Assembly (NCBI RefSeq): GCF_000417875.1
Contig: NW_006920872.1
Location: 16,825-31,058 of the forward strand
Source of the DNA: Pseudozyma flocculosa PF-1
Lineage: Eukaryota > Basidiomycota > Ustilaginomycetes > Ustilaginales > Ustilaginaceae
DNA length: 14,234 nucleotides
Direction of reading: 5' to 3'
This document shows, one piece after another, positions 1 to 9,788 of this stretch; the first letter of the stretch is position 1; every line of letters starts with the position of its first letter. The notes below the pieces were generated by a model, which saw only the letters and a list, made by a program, of their open reading frames with translations, had not been told where the DNA came from and did not search any database. The position numbers were made by a program, and so were the translations under genes.

Positions 1-3000
1 GTGGCGGCCACGCTGCCATCACGGCTGCCGCGAGCACGAACGCCATCGCTGGCCCACACGCTTCCGGCCCGCCTCCGAACGCGCCGCGCGGGCCGGCATC
101 GTCCTTGAGACGTCGCGGTGCACCACCGAATGGTCCTTCGCAGCATGGCAACGGCCACGGCCACGGCGCTGCCTACGGTCGGGCGAACGCTGCGTCGCCT
201 TCAGGGTACGCGCCCCCCGCGAACGGGAGTCCAGCCGGTGCAGCGGCGGAGGAAAGCGAGAACGGTGCGGGTTGGTACCAGCAGTCAACCTCTTTGGCCC
301 CGATGTCGGCGCACGCAGCAGATTGGCCGTCGATGCCTCCGCCACCGCCGCCGGATCGTCTGCCAGTCTACCCGCCCTATCACGTCGGCCCGCCACCCGC
401 GATCTCGCCACAGCCGCCGCCACCGACACAACCATCACCAGCAGCGTCACCAGCACACTCTCCTCCAAGCTTCCCGGCGCCATCGCCGTACGGCCAGAAT
501 GGCTACCATGAAGGCCATGTCGTCCATGGCGCGCTTCCTGGCTATGCACCGGGAGCTCCAGCGCCCCCTCGTGATGACACCGCTCCCGACGACTACCGGC
601 CCAGTGATCCCGGAATCACGGCGAGCGTCCATGCCCCAGCCCAGCCCTCGCAAGCACCGCAGGGGCCATGCCCCCGCCCGTACCCAGGTAGGTGTCCTTT
701 CAGCGAGCCCTCTGCAGCGATCCCGATGCCGAGCCATGACCCTCGGCAGGCTGGATGTGCGCTGGCGCTTCGAGTGAAGGTGGCTGCGATAGCATGTTCG
801 ACATCCGAGGCGTGGCAGATACCGCGGCGGCTCGACTCAAGACTAGCAGCAGCTACAAGCTCGTTCGTTTTGGACGATGCCAAGGGGCATCTGGATTGGG
901 CGAGTGCCGTGCGCGGGTCGGGTCTCAGTACCCTTCTGAGCAGGCCCACGACCGAGCGCCGTCGTTCGAGGAACGGCCTCTCGCATCGGGACGTCCCGAC
1001 CGTCCACCTGCCTTGCGATCGCGCTCAAAGCTCGAGAATTACCGAGCTGGTCGACCCTATCTGAGGTTTTCTGTTGGACGTCGAAGCGCACGCACGAGAC
1101 ACCGGAGAGGTAACACTCGGCGGCGATGGGTGACGATGGGTTCGCCTGCCGTCCTGGTCTTGGCCCGACGTTCTCCGTCGACATTTGCTCCCAGGCTGCC
1201 GAGCCCACTGGCCGCCAAAGCTCATTCTACAGAGCTGCACAGCACAAGCGGCCCTCGTCGATTCCGTGGCTCAGCACGCCTCTACAACAATGCAGGAAGC
1301 GCACGACGGTGCAGCAGCTGACGAATATTCTCCCTCGCCCTTTGTCCCAACCATCGCAGACTACCTGACACAAGCGCGATCTGCTTCCGGCGATCAAGGC
1401 TATGCGACGGGGCAGCCCGACCTGTCAGCACCGTCGCCAGCACCTGGGCCATGGGGTGAGGCGTCACGGCCGCCGATGACGTCCTACGGTGCGCCTGCCG
1501 GCCGCTATCCCGGCAGCGAAGACCCAGCCGGTGGACCTTTCCCATCCGGCAGCCAGTCGGCCGACTATGGACAGAACTGGGACGCGCGGTACCTGCCAGA
1601 TGAGCGCACGGGCAGCGAGAAGCCGTGCAGGACGCTCTTTGTCCGCAACATCAGCGTGAGTCGACGGCGTCCACTGCTGCCGCGCCGCCCTTGCCCGACC
1701 AGGCGGATCGGGAGACCACGACGACATGCCTGTACGACGACCTGCAGGGCCAGGCTCACCCACCGCTGTCCCTCACCACCCCTTGCGATTGCGCAGTTCG
1801 GCACCAAGATCAAGGCCATGCGAGAGCGGTTCGAGCATTTTGGCGAGATCAAGACGTTCTTCGAGCTGATTGCGCGGCGAGGGATCGTGTTTGTCCACTA
1901 CTTTGACATCCGCGCTGCCGCTGCGGCCAAGGAGCAGCTCCACGGCCAGTTCTTCGACGGACGCCCCGTCGATATCCACTATTCGCTGCCGCGCGAAGAG
2001 GACAAGGCGAAGCGCTGCGACCGCGACAAGAACCAAGGCACGCTCTTCACGCTGCTCAAGCAGACGCCGCAGCGCCTCTCGGACGACGACTTCCGCCAGG
2101 TGTTTGGACAGTACGGCGAGATAAGGAGTGTGCGGGCGTACAAGAACATGGCGAATGCACGCTTCGTCGAGTTCTTCGACAGCCGCGCCTGCCAGATGGC
2201 CAACGATACCCTCAACGGGCAAGTGTACAGGGGAGGCGAGTGGGATGTCAAGTTTGCCTGGGACCTTCCCAACGGCGACGAGATGCGACCTGCTCCGCCG
2301 TTGCCTGCTCCGGCGCATCGGGCGGGCATAGCTGCTGGCAGCGAGAGCGGCGGCCATTCCGCACACGTTATAGAAGGCGGCCAGCAGCAGCAATGGCCAG
2401 CATCGAGCACTGGCGGCGGCGGTGTCGGCGTCGGCCAAGCTCCTTTGCCCCCTTCCGGGCAGTACCCAGCTCCTTCTGCTGCGCCGGCAACCGCCTTCGG
2501 TGCGGCGGCACAGTCGCCGGGAGCATGGGGCACTCCGCCGCGCTCTTTGTCCGGCGCAAGTCAGGCCCACTTCCTGTCAGGCCCGCCGCCAACGCCGCCG
2601 ACACCTTCTGCATTGCCATCTACCTTCCCGCATCCCCCGTCGGGCCCTCGCTCGCAGCAGCAGCCAACACCCCCGAGAAGCGCTTCTGTCCGGTCGGCCT
2701 CGTCGCCACCGCCTCCGACGCAGCCTCGAGCGTTTGGCGCACATTTTACGCACCAGACGATGCCGATGGCGACAAATGGCTACCAGCCCGATCATCGACC
2801 CCATGCGCCGCCCTTTGCGTCTGCGTCTGCCGCTGCAGCGTCGACACCGACCCCTTCATCAGCGAAGCCTGCGGCAGCCTCTGCCGCTCAATCGCCCTCT
2901 TCAGGGCAGTCGACGAACTACCACTACGGCCGCAATGGCAGCGCCAGCTTTGAGCCTGCGCAGCCTTCGACGTCGGTTCCCCTCTCGAGCTCCGCAGAGA

Positions 3001-3501
3001 CGATCCGCTTGGAGCAGGCTCAAAAGGTGCAGCAGCTGCTGGCCTCGCTGGGTGGCGGCGCCAAGGTCGCTGCTGCGGCCGCACCGATGCCGCCGGCAAG
3101 CTCGCCAGCCGCGACTGCGGCTCCTCCACCTGTATCTGCGGCGCCTCAAGAGCCTGCGGTACCTGCAGGCTTGCCTGCCGGTCTTGCGGCCCTGCTTGCC
3201 CAGGCATCCGCCGCCAGCACGACGACGACAACCGCGACGCCTCCGGCAAGCCAGCCCGTCCCGCAGGCTCCGACTCCTGCTCCGGCTCAAGCTACGCCCC
3301 CTCCGCCGCAGGGACACGAGTCGATGCAAACACTCTTGAAGCTTCTCGTGAGTGGTCGTCGCCGTCGCTGATCCCGCGAGGGAAGGCATTGCGGAGCCGG
3401 CCTCTGTCCCGCGGCACTCGCTAAGCTGACCCTCCCCTCCGCTCGCTGGCCCTCGCCTCGTTTGCCAACAGTCGCAGGCGCGAGGACAGAAGCAGCAGTG
3501 A
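1..3501 (+). CDS. Mei2-like protein with two RNA-recognition motifs (5' partial)
   Basis: Proposed CDS is join(<3..687, 1243..1655, 1797..3347, 3472..3501), 892 residues counted from the window edge; the frame is open to base 3 with no convincing ATG, so the N-terminus is missing. Seen: a Pro/Ala/Ser-rich N-terminal half, then RRM1 at about 357-430 (RNP2-like LFVRNI at 360-365, RNP1-like RGIVFVHY at 394-401) and RRM2 at about 445-524 (RNP1-like NARFVEF at 486-492), then a Pro/Ala/Ser/Gln-rich tail ending in a short final exon. Known: this RRM pair, with a stretch like KRCDRDKNQGTL between the domains, is typical of fungal Mei2-like proteins, which bind RNA and in fission yeast promote meiosis. 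The third, C-terminal RRM of classical Mei2 is not seen. The role here in RNA binding or development is inferred. Family assignment is firm; the exon 1-exon 2 junction is the least certain part. Confidence 0.82.
688..1242 (+). other. Predicted intron 1 of the Mei2-like gene (555 nt)
   Basis: Donor CAG|GTAGGT at 688 and acceptor TGCACAG at 1242, with a YTNAY-like CTCAT about 18 nt before the acceptor. This acceptor restores the correct phase into the frame reading QAALVDSVAQHAS and on to the RRMs; the nearby CAG at 1295 does not. The length is large compared with the other introns here, so an extra small exon or a different acceptor is possible. I see no separate gene in this stretch. Confidence 0.5.
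1656..1796 (+). other. Predicted intron 2 of the Mei2-like gene (141 nt, in frame)
   Basis: Donor AGC|GTGAGT at 1656 and acceptor GCGCAG at 1796, phase 0. Splicing joins RTLFVRNIS to FGTKIKAMRERF and restores a continuous RRM1. The intron is a multiple of three and contains no stop in frame, so unspliced RNA would still be translatable but would insert 47 Arg/Pro/Cys-rich residues between the first strand and first helix of RRM1. Confidence 0.85.
3348..3471 (+). other. Predicted intron 3 of the Mei2-like gene (124 nt)
   Basis: Donor CTC|GTGAGT at 3348, CTGAC branch-like motif at 3426-3430, acceptor GCCAACAG ending at 3471. Splicing replaces a basic read-through tail (VSGRRRR, stop at 3369-3371) with the tail SQARGQKQQ and a stop at 3499-3501. 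Confidence 0.7.
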
Positions 3502-3831
3502 CAGGAATGGCAGCAGCAGCAGTCATGGCGGCATGGCGATTTGCAATGCCCAGTCGCAGAACGGGGATGATTTCGCCCACATCGGCAGGGTGCCACAAGG
3601 ATATTTATGTGCAATGCAGAGCGACGCCCCGCGACCTGTGGCAAATGATGACGGTGATGTCGAGTCAAAGACTGGGGCGCACCAGGTACAGATGGGCCGA
3701 GTCATGCGTGGTCGCGGCGGCGGCGGCGGCGGTGGGGCCGCGGTGGTGTCAGCCCCGAGGGACGCCGTCGCCACCGAAGGTGGGCCGCACCACGCAACGA
3801 TCGCGCTGCCGTGGCCGAGCAGCGACGACGG

Positions 3832-3837
3832 TATAAA
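3832..3837 (+). promoter_or_regulatory. TATA box (TATAAA) upstream of the secreted glycine-rich protein gene
   Basis: A perfect TATAAA lies 160 bp upstream of the ATG at 3997 and is followed by a CT-rich leader. Spacing and orientation fit a core promoter for a strongly or conditionally expressed gene. No transcript start can be read from sequence alone. Confidence 0.65.
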
Positions 3838-3955
3838 GGGTAGACTCTCGAGCACGCACCTTCGCCGCCCTCTCAGCCTGAAGAAGGTCTCTCCCCTCGC
3901 CAAGAGACACACACGCATACACTTTTCCACCGCCTCCCGCCCTCTTGGTCCGACT

Positions 3956-3992
3956 CACGCCAGGCCACGCCACTCCACGCCAGGCCACGCCA
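3956..3992 (+). repeat. Two-copy 20-bp tandem repeat in the 5' leader
   Basis: The 17-mer CACGCCAGGCCACGCCA-like core starts at 3956 and again at 3976, a period of 20, ending 4 bp before the ATG at 3997. It probably lies in the 5' untranslated region. Function unknown; it may simply be slippage or local duplication. Confidence 0.8.
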
Positions 3993-3996
3993 TACG

Positions 3997-5646
3997 ATGC
4001 CGCCCACTCGTCTCCTGCGCCAGGTCCTGGTACTCCTCCTGCTACTCATCAGCACGTCCTCACCTCGCGTCTCGGGGCACAGCGAGCGCTTCGAGCGCGT
4101 CCGCGTTGGCGTGCACGCGCACCATCGCCGATCGGGCGGGGTGGTAGGGGCGCTGGGCAAGGCGTGGGACGTGGCCGTCGGATGGGGGTGGGGCAAGACG
4201 ACGATGCCGTCGCCCAAGTCGCACGACCAGCTGCCCCACCCTCGACCCGGTGGACCGCCGCTGCTCAAATCCATGCCCTACCCTTACTACACGGGTACCG
4301 TCCCGCGCTCTGAAAAGGATCTCGTCGACGGGGGCGGACTCGTACTCGCCTGGCTGTGCACGGAGCTCGACCTCGCCCAGCTCATGCGTCAGGACCAGCC
4401 CGCGGCTGCCGCTGCGGCTTCCACCGTGCCGGGACCGGGTGCGGGCGTCGCTAGCGATGCTGGCAGTGCTGGCACTGGCACTGGCACTGGCACTGGCACT
4501 GCTGCCACGCTCGGCAGCGGTACTGCCTTCACTGGCGCCGGGAGCCCCGGAAACATCGGCGGCGCAGCTGGCGGTGCTGGCTTCGTCGGCGGCGGCGGCA
4601 TCCCTGGTGCTGGCCCCGGTGCTGGTGTCGCAGCAACGGGCTACGGCAGCACCAGCGCCCAGCAAGGCATCAACGCGGCACCCTACACCGCCTCGCCCAA
4701 CCCCATCGTCTATGGCAACGCCAACGCCAACGCCAACATCAACAGCAATCCGATCAACACCGACGGCAACATGGCGCCCGGCCATCCCAACGACAACACG
4801 ATCTCGGGTAGCCCCAACGGCGACCTCGCCTACCCTGTCGGAGGCGGCGGCGGGGCCGGCATCTCTCCCGGCTCCTACGGCCAGTACGGCGGAGCGTTTG
4901 GAGGCAGCGCGGGCGCAGGAGGGTATGTCGGTCAGGCCGGTGCAGGCGGATACGCTGGTCAAGCTGGATCTGGCCCTGGCACGGGTGCGGGCGCGACTGG
5001 GTTTGGAGTCGGAGCCGGCATCGGCATCGGCGGAGGAGCGGGAATGGGCGGCGGCGGATACGCTCAAGGCGTCACTGGTGGAATTATGCCGAGCGCAGTC
5101 GGTGGATATGGACAGGGCGGCGCCGCTGGTCCTGGCCAGGGCGGTGCTAGTGGATACAGACAGGGCGGCGCCGGAGCCGGTGCCGGTGTCGGTAGTGGTG
5201 TCGCAAGCTACGGAGGCGGCCAAGCGGGCGGGTACGGTGGCAGCGTTGGAGGCTACAGCGGCGGACCAGGAGGCTACGGAGCGGCGGCAGGACAGGGAAG
5301 CGGCGGCACCGGCGGCAGCAACCCGAGCGGCCTGACTAAGCGTCAAGCGGCGTTCGACCCATCCTCGCCCCCTTCCCGGATCAAGGTGTGCATCAACGGC
5401 GACGCCTCGGTCGACGCCATGGTGCTGGACGCATCGACCAACCTCAAGCTGCCCAGCCCGCTCGCCAGCGCCGCGACGACGGCGGCGAGGGCGGCATCGC
5501 GCGTCACGAACCGCATCGACCTGGCCAAGCCGTGGATGCCCTTCCTGCCCACCCTCGACATGTGGAACGCCCAGCAGGTGCTCATGCTCGATCAGGAGAC
5601 CCGGATCGAAAAAATGGCCTTCATGCCCGGCGACGACAAGGCGTAG
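3997..5646 (+). CDS. Predicted secreted glycine-rich protein with one dibasic (KR) processing site
   Basis: A single exon of 549 residues starting at the first ATG after the TATA box. Seen: an N-terminal signal peptide (basic TRLLRQ, then hydrophobic VLVLLLLLI, likely cleavage near residue 27 after VSG), a unique segment at about 28-140 rich in Trp, Pro and Tyr, a Gly/Ala/Ser/Tyr-rich low-complexity region at about 144-446 with GGY and GQGG-like repeats, a KR pair at 448-449, and a non-repetitive 100-residue tail with conserved-looking hydrophobic and Trp residues. Only two cysteines are apparent (about 121 and 465). Known: Kex2-type proteases cut after KR in fungal secreted precursors. Inferred: the tail could be released from the glycine-rich part, which may be cell-wall associated. 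I do not recognise the family; a wall structural protein or secreted effector would fit. Confidence 0.8.
   Translation: MPPTRLLRQVLVLLLLLISTSSPRVSGHSERFERVRVGVHAHHRRSGGVVGALGKAWDVAVGWGWGKTTMPSPKSHDQLPHPRPGGPPLLKSMPYPYYTGTVPRSEKDLVDGGGLVLAWLCTELDLAQLMRQDQPAAAAAASTVPGPGAGVASDAGSAGTGTGTGTGTAATLGSGTAFTGAGSPGNIGGAAGGAGFVGGGGIPGAGPGAGVAATGYGSTSAQQGINAAPYTASPNPIVYGNANANANINSNPINTDGNMAPGHPNDNTISGSPNGDLAYPVGGGGGAGISPGSYGQYGGAFGGSAGAGGYVGQAGAGGYAGQAGSGPGTGAGATGFGVGAGIGIGGGAGMGGGGYAQGVTGGIMPSAVGGYGQGGAAGPGQGGASGYRQGGAGAGAGVGSGVASYGGGQAGGYGGSVGGYSGGPGGYGAAAGQGSGGTGGSNPSGLTKRQAAFDPSSPPSRIKVCINGDASVDAMVLDASTNLKLPSPLASAATTAARAASRVTNRIDLAKPWMPFLPTLDMWNAQQVLMLDQETRIEKMAFMPGDDKA
4471..4500 (+). repeat. Hexanucleotide microsatellite (GGCACT)5 inside the secreted-protein gene
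   Basis: Five perfect GGCACT units encode alternating Gly-Thr in the glycine-rich region. Being a multiple of three, copy changes would alter protein length without shifting frame. Confidence 0.9.
4714..4737 (+). repeat. Short (GSCAAC)4 repeat encoding Gly/Ala-Asn
   Basis: GGCAAC followed by three GCCAAC units encodes GNANANAN in the same low-complexity region; in-frame slippage is possible. Confidence 0.85.
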
Positions 5647-6036
5647 CGTGCGCCTCGTCGGACGGACACAGTGGGCAGAGAGTTGGTCACCGCATCATCG
5701 TGGATAGAGAAGGCGACATGCCGCCCTCTCTCTCACATCCCTCTGGCTGGCAGAACGGGTCGGATGCCCGTGGAGGAGAAGACGTCGTCGTCGTGATGCC
5801 GCTGCGATGCTGTGGGTATCTATACATGAGGGGGAATGAAATGGCGGGACCGGACGCCAGCCGTGAGGCAGCGACTTAGCCCTGAAACGGGGCCGCGTGT
5901 GTGAGAGAGAGAAAGAGAGAGGACGATGGATGGTGCGAGCTGGTGGCGGGACGATGCGCTGATGCCGGCGCACACCGCCCTTCGACCCTGTGCCGGTCCT
6001 GCCGACGCCGAGAAAGGCGGACACGATGCTGGCGCC
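5647..6036. other. Convergent intergenic region (3' flanks of two genes)
   Basis: The 390 bp between the stop of the plus-strand secreted-protein gene and the stop of the minus-strand NTPase-nuclease gene. It contains a GA-rich run near 5900-5920 but no gene, RNA or clear polyadenylation hexamer that I can support. It probably holds both 3' untranslated regions. Confidence 0.7.
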
Positions 6037-9000
6037 TCAGAGGAAGGGAAAGCGCTCGCCTGTGGGCCTCTGACGAGAGCGCGCGTAGAGGGACAACTGA
6101 GCGTCACAGAGCGACTTGCATCGCGCTCGCCAGTCGAGCGCGTCCTCGAACTCATCCGTGAAGATGCCGAGGAGCGCGCGGAGGTCGGCCGAGGCCTGGT
6201 CACCCAGCTTGGAAAGAATCGGGGCGAAGCCGTTGTCGAGACCAATGACCTGCAGATTGTGGGCCCAAGTCGCCACGTTTACGTTGGCCGAGTAACTGAG
6301 GGCAGCGCCATGACCTCGAGGGGCCGCTTTGAGTTGGACAAAGAGCGAAATGTACTCGAAGTCGTCGACGAGGTGACCACCGGCGTTGACATTGGCGCCG
6401 CTGTCGGCGGCGACGCTCGGCCCTCGGTGGACGACGGCGGGCGGTACGATTGATGTCTGGCCTTGCGACACTGCGCTTCGACGGTTCTTGACCTGAACGA
6501 CGATGTACGACATCTTGGAGACGTCGATGACCGTGTTGAGTCCATCCCAGTCCTCGTCGACGTAGATCGGGATAAGCAAGTCCCAGCTCGGCTGGTTGTC
6601 GGCGCCGCAGATGGCGACGTGCTCGACGAACCATTCGGCCAGCTGCTTTTTCGAAACCTTGTCGAACGTATGTGGCATCTTGACGAAGTGCGTAAACGAG
6701 ATCCGTGCCGATTGCGCGAACGCCTTGAAGCTCGGCTCGGGTTGCTTCCCACGCGTGACGGGCCCTCCAGCTCCTCTCTGCATGCCATCGATCTGAAGCT
6801 GGGCAAGCTTGCCGCCGAAGAGCTCGACAAGCCAGTCCCAGGCGGGCAGGGGGTCCAGCGTCGCGCCGTCTCTCCACAGCTCCGTGGCTTCGAGTGCGTC
6901 CGGGTCTGTGCAATCCGGTCCCTGGACCTTCTTGACGGCGGCAAAGTCGGTCGCAACGACGAACAACGTCCGTGCGACCTCTTCGCCGTCGGCGCCTGCC
7001 GTGAGGCCGTAAAACGTCCGACCGATCCGCATCGCCCAGAGGGCGTCGCGCCAGACCTTGACGACATCGCCAGACTCGGGAATCTGCTGTCGGAACAGAT
7101 CAGTCGCCGCAATGCTCAGGATCGGCTCAGAAGGAGTGCCAGTGATGATGAAGGACGTGTCGGGGTCGAGGCCAGCGATGGTGCGCAAGTGCGAGCTGAT
7201 CTGCCGCTGGAGAAACTTGTTCAGGTCGACGCTGCCCTGAGCTCCGACGAAGGTCAGCGGCAGACGCTGGCATAGGGCAGCCATGTGCTTGTCGACGTCG
7301 ATGTCGGAAGGCAGGAACGTTGCACTCTCCGAGTTGAGGTCAGGCAGCCACACCTCGTCCCCCTCCGAGAGCAGCTTGCCCTTGACCTTCCAGAGCGCTA
7401 CACGTCCAACGTACGGGCCGATGCCCCTCTCGCCGGCATCGAAGTCAGAGTTGTACCTGAGGTGCTGGTTGTTGAGCAGGGGCCGACCCATCAAGCTAAG
7501 CTGTTCCAACAGCGCCGACCACGTCTTGCCTTGCGGGTCATGAGCGTTCGGATCGAGTGCGCCCAGGGCAACGTCGAAAGGCAACTTGTTCAGCATGGGC
7601 AGGAGCGAATATTTCTTGCGTTGCAGGCGGCTGGACTGGAGCTTGGCTCCGCCCCCGACAAGGTAGTGGATGCTCGAGTTCGTATCGAGCAGCAGGAGGA
7701 CGAGACGATTGGCATTGGCCTGCGTGGACTCTCCCATCGCATGCCACAATCGCCGAATGTGGCCAAGCATGGGACCCAACGAGCTGGCTTCGTCAAGGGC
7801 CAGGATGAAGACGCCGTCGGGTCGTGGCTTCCCGATCGAGTAAGCATCGAGCACAGCGGCTTGCAGCGAACGGAATGCCTGCGTGCAGGCACTGCGTTCG
7901 AAGGTGTCGCTTCGCTTGTTGCCGCCCTCGACGAGATCATCGAGATTGTCGCGGAAACGGCAAGAGATGGCCTCGAGCAGCCCTCGTCGACGAGGTGCGC
8001 CGTCTGACAAGGCGCGACCACCAGTGCCCGTCGGGCTTGTGGGAGGCCCGACGTTGAGATGATCGTAGAAGTCCTCGACGTTGGACGCATCGTCTGCGGC
8101 AGCAGGGCTCACGTTGCTGCAGAAGGCCGCGATTTCTTCTGCCATGTAATGGGCGAAGGCTTCAAACCACGCAAGGGCGCTGACACGATTCAAGAACCGT
8201 GTGGTTGGCTTGTTCGACTCTGCCTGGTCGCGGACGAGCAAGTCGGCTGCAGCATCGTCGCGAGCCGGGAAAGCGTCTCTGTTGCCCCTTTCACGGAAGC
8301 ACAGCAGCATGCCGAAGTGGTGGCGCCTCAGGACCTGATCGACGGTCCTCGACTTGCCCGAGCCCGAGGATTGGACGATGGGCACGATGCGCCCGTAGTG
8401 CTTCGACTCATTGTAGATCCTCAGGACGGTGGCGATGTGGTGACAGAGGTGTTTGTCGCCTTCGCCGTAGAAGGCGCCCTCAAAGTCGTGCTTGGCCGGG
8501 CCGGTGCCTTGAGGCGGACGCGGCGGCGAGGCGTCTGGAGGCAGGCAATGCAATCGGATTCGATTCGTCAGGCGCGACGAACACGACGGAGACACAGCCA
8601 TTGCCGATGTCGGCCCACTCACAAGAAGGTCCGACGACGATGGCTCGGTACAGCAGCTGCACAGTGTGGCGCAATGGGTCCTTGTCAAAGTCCGGGTTGA
8701 GCTCGGATTTGATGAAGTCGACCAGACGCTCCGGGTCGGCGCGCAGGCGGTTCAGTCCTTGAGACTGAAGGGCACCTCTGAGCCACTCGGGGAGGTGGCC
8801 GCGCAGTCCTGTTTTGGAGCATGCACGTACCCAAGAGTCGAAGCTTGTGCGAACGACTTTTTCGGCCAGCTGTCGGTACTCGAGCTTGAGCCTCGACATC
8901 GACAATAAGTTTCCGAGTTCGTCCTGGAGGTCCTCGGTTGCTGGCCTCAAGTGTTGGGCCGCAAAGTCGCGCAACTCTTGCGTCTGTTGATCGCTGTCGG

Positions 9001-9268
9001 AAGGTGTTGCCAAGAGCGGGCCGTCGGATGTGCCGTCCCACTCGTCGCGGAGAGTGAGGGATCCCAGGGATGTCATGGACGGGGACGAGGGCTGTGAGGC
9101 CATAGACATCTGGAGACGACGAGTTGCAAACTGCTTTGGACGTCGTGTCGGTTGCTCGCGCTTACGAGCGGCTGTCGGGACCGACTCATCGCGATCGTCG
9201 ACTGGAGCAGGACCGTGCTCCAGAAAGAGCATGGGAGGACCCAAAGGATCCGCGGTCGGGCTCGACAT
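6037..9268 (-). CDS. P-loop NTPase with a PD-(D/E)XK-like nuclease region (Crinkler-type fungal family)
   Basis: Proposed CDS complement(join(6037..8534, 8623..9268)), 1047 residues. The start is the first ATG of the open frame (9268); an upstream exon cannot be excluded. Seen: a polar N-terminus with a basic, NLS-like stretch (RKREQPTRRPK) and no signal peptide; an alpha-helical region at about 90-215; Walker A QSSGSGKS at 270-277; Walker B-like FILALDEASS around 458-467; a following strand LVLLLLDTNSS near 493-503; and near the C-terminus WDLLIPIYVDED (Asp 867) followed by YIVVQVKNR (Gln 896, Lys 898), matching a D...QxK variant of the PD-(D/E)XK nuclease motif. Known: fungal IPxxQSSGxGKS proteins with such a C-terminal restriction-endonuclease-like fold belong to the Crinkler-type NTPase-nuclease effectors and relatives, often linked to mobile elements. 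A role as effector, in genome conflict or as transposon cargo is inferred. It converges with the secreted-protein gene. Confidence 0.75.
8535..8622 (-). other. Predicted intron in the NTPase-nuclease gene (88 nt)
   Basis: On the minus strand: donor CTT|GTGAGT (first intron base 8622), a CTGAC branch motif about 30 nt from the acceptor, and acceptor GCCTCCAG ending at 8535. The phases match exactly, joining IVVGPS through a split Tyr codon to ASPPRPPQGTG. Neither flanking frame alone carries both the N-terminal region and the P-loop region. The intron is open in the upstream frame, so unspliced RNA would read on to a stop at 8480. Confidence 0.8.
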
Positions 9269-9788
9269 GTCCACCAACGGGCGAAAAAGGACAGCGGGGG
9301 CGCGCTTGGAACGTGATGAACGCGGTGGCACTACTAGCTGCAATCGGTTCGGTTGGGGTGTTGTCAAAGGGGTGGTGACGATGCGCCTGCCACCGCGATC
9401 TAGGCCGGCCTGGAGCAGTCGCTTGTCGATGAGCAGTCGAGCGGCCTGCTAGCAGCGCGGGAGGGCGGGAAGGATGGAGTCGAGTGGCCTGATGGTTGGT
9501 GGTCGGGACGACGAGTGCGACCACCCTGCCTGTCTCGTCTGAAAATGGTGGTGTCAACGCTGCAAAGCCAAATCCGCACATTATTGGGCAGACCGGGGGG
9601 GCCAAAAAATTAGTCAGCACTGTGCTCCCGGGCCCGGAGCCGACGGCGAGTGCCGCTCCCTCAAATCGTCCCAGGAAAAGGATCGCCGACACGCCCTGAC
9701 CGGAATGACGTGGTGAAGAAGATTGAATGCTGGAGAGGCAGGTGCGAATCAGTTGTCACCAAACAAAACCACATAGCCACCTATTCCT

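Larger units (their letters stand above)
3502..3996 (+). other. Intergenic region: 3' flank of the Mei2-like gene and promoter of the secreted-protein gene
   Basis: No convincing gene. It holds a (CGG)6 run at 3715-3732, a TATA box at 3832-3837, a pyrimidine-rich stretch from about 3865 to 3950 of the kind often seen near fungal transcription starts, and a tandem 20-bp repeat just before the next ATG. The short open frames here have no protein-like composition. Confidence 0.7.

Noticed and set aside
1296..1655. Exon 2 of the Mei2-like gene starting after the CAG at 1295
   Set aside because: The phase does not match exon 1 ending at 687; the acceptor at 1242 keeps frame.
2422..3339. Plus-strand frame of 305 codons overlapping the tail of the Mei2-like gene, and minus-strand frames at 1773-2570 and 2901-3668
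   Set aside because: Arg/Leu/Cys-rich shadow frames of the low-complexity coding region; no domain or start context.
3715..3732. (CGG)6 trinucleotide run as a regulatory element
   Set aside because: Common in GC-rich fungal intergenic DNA; nothing ties it to regulation.
4060..5346. Minus-strand open frame of 428 codons opposite the secreted-protein gene
   Set aside because: It is the Ala/Ser/Thr-rich mirror of the glycine-rich codons; the plus frame has a TATA box, signal peptide and a non-repetitive tail.
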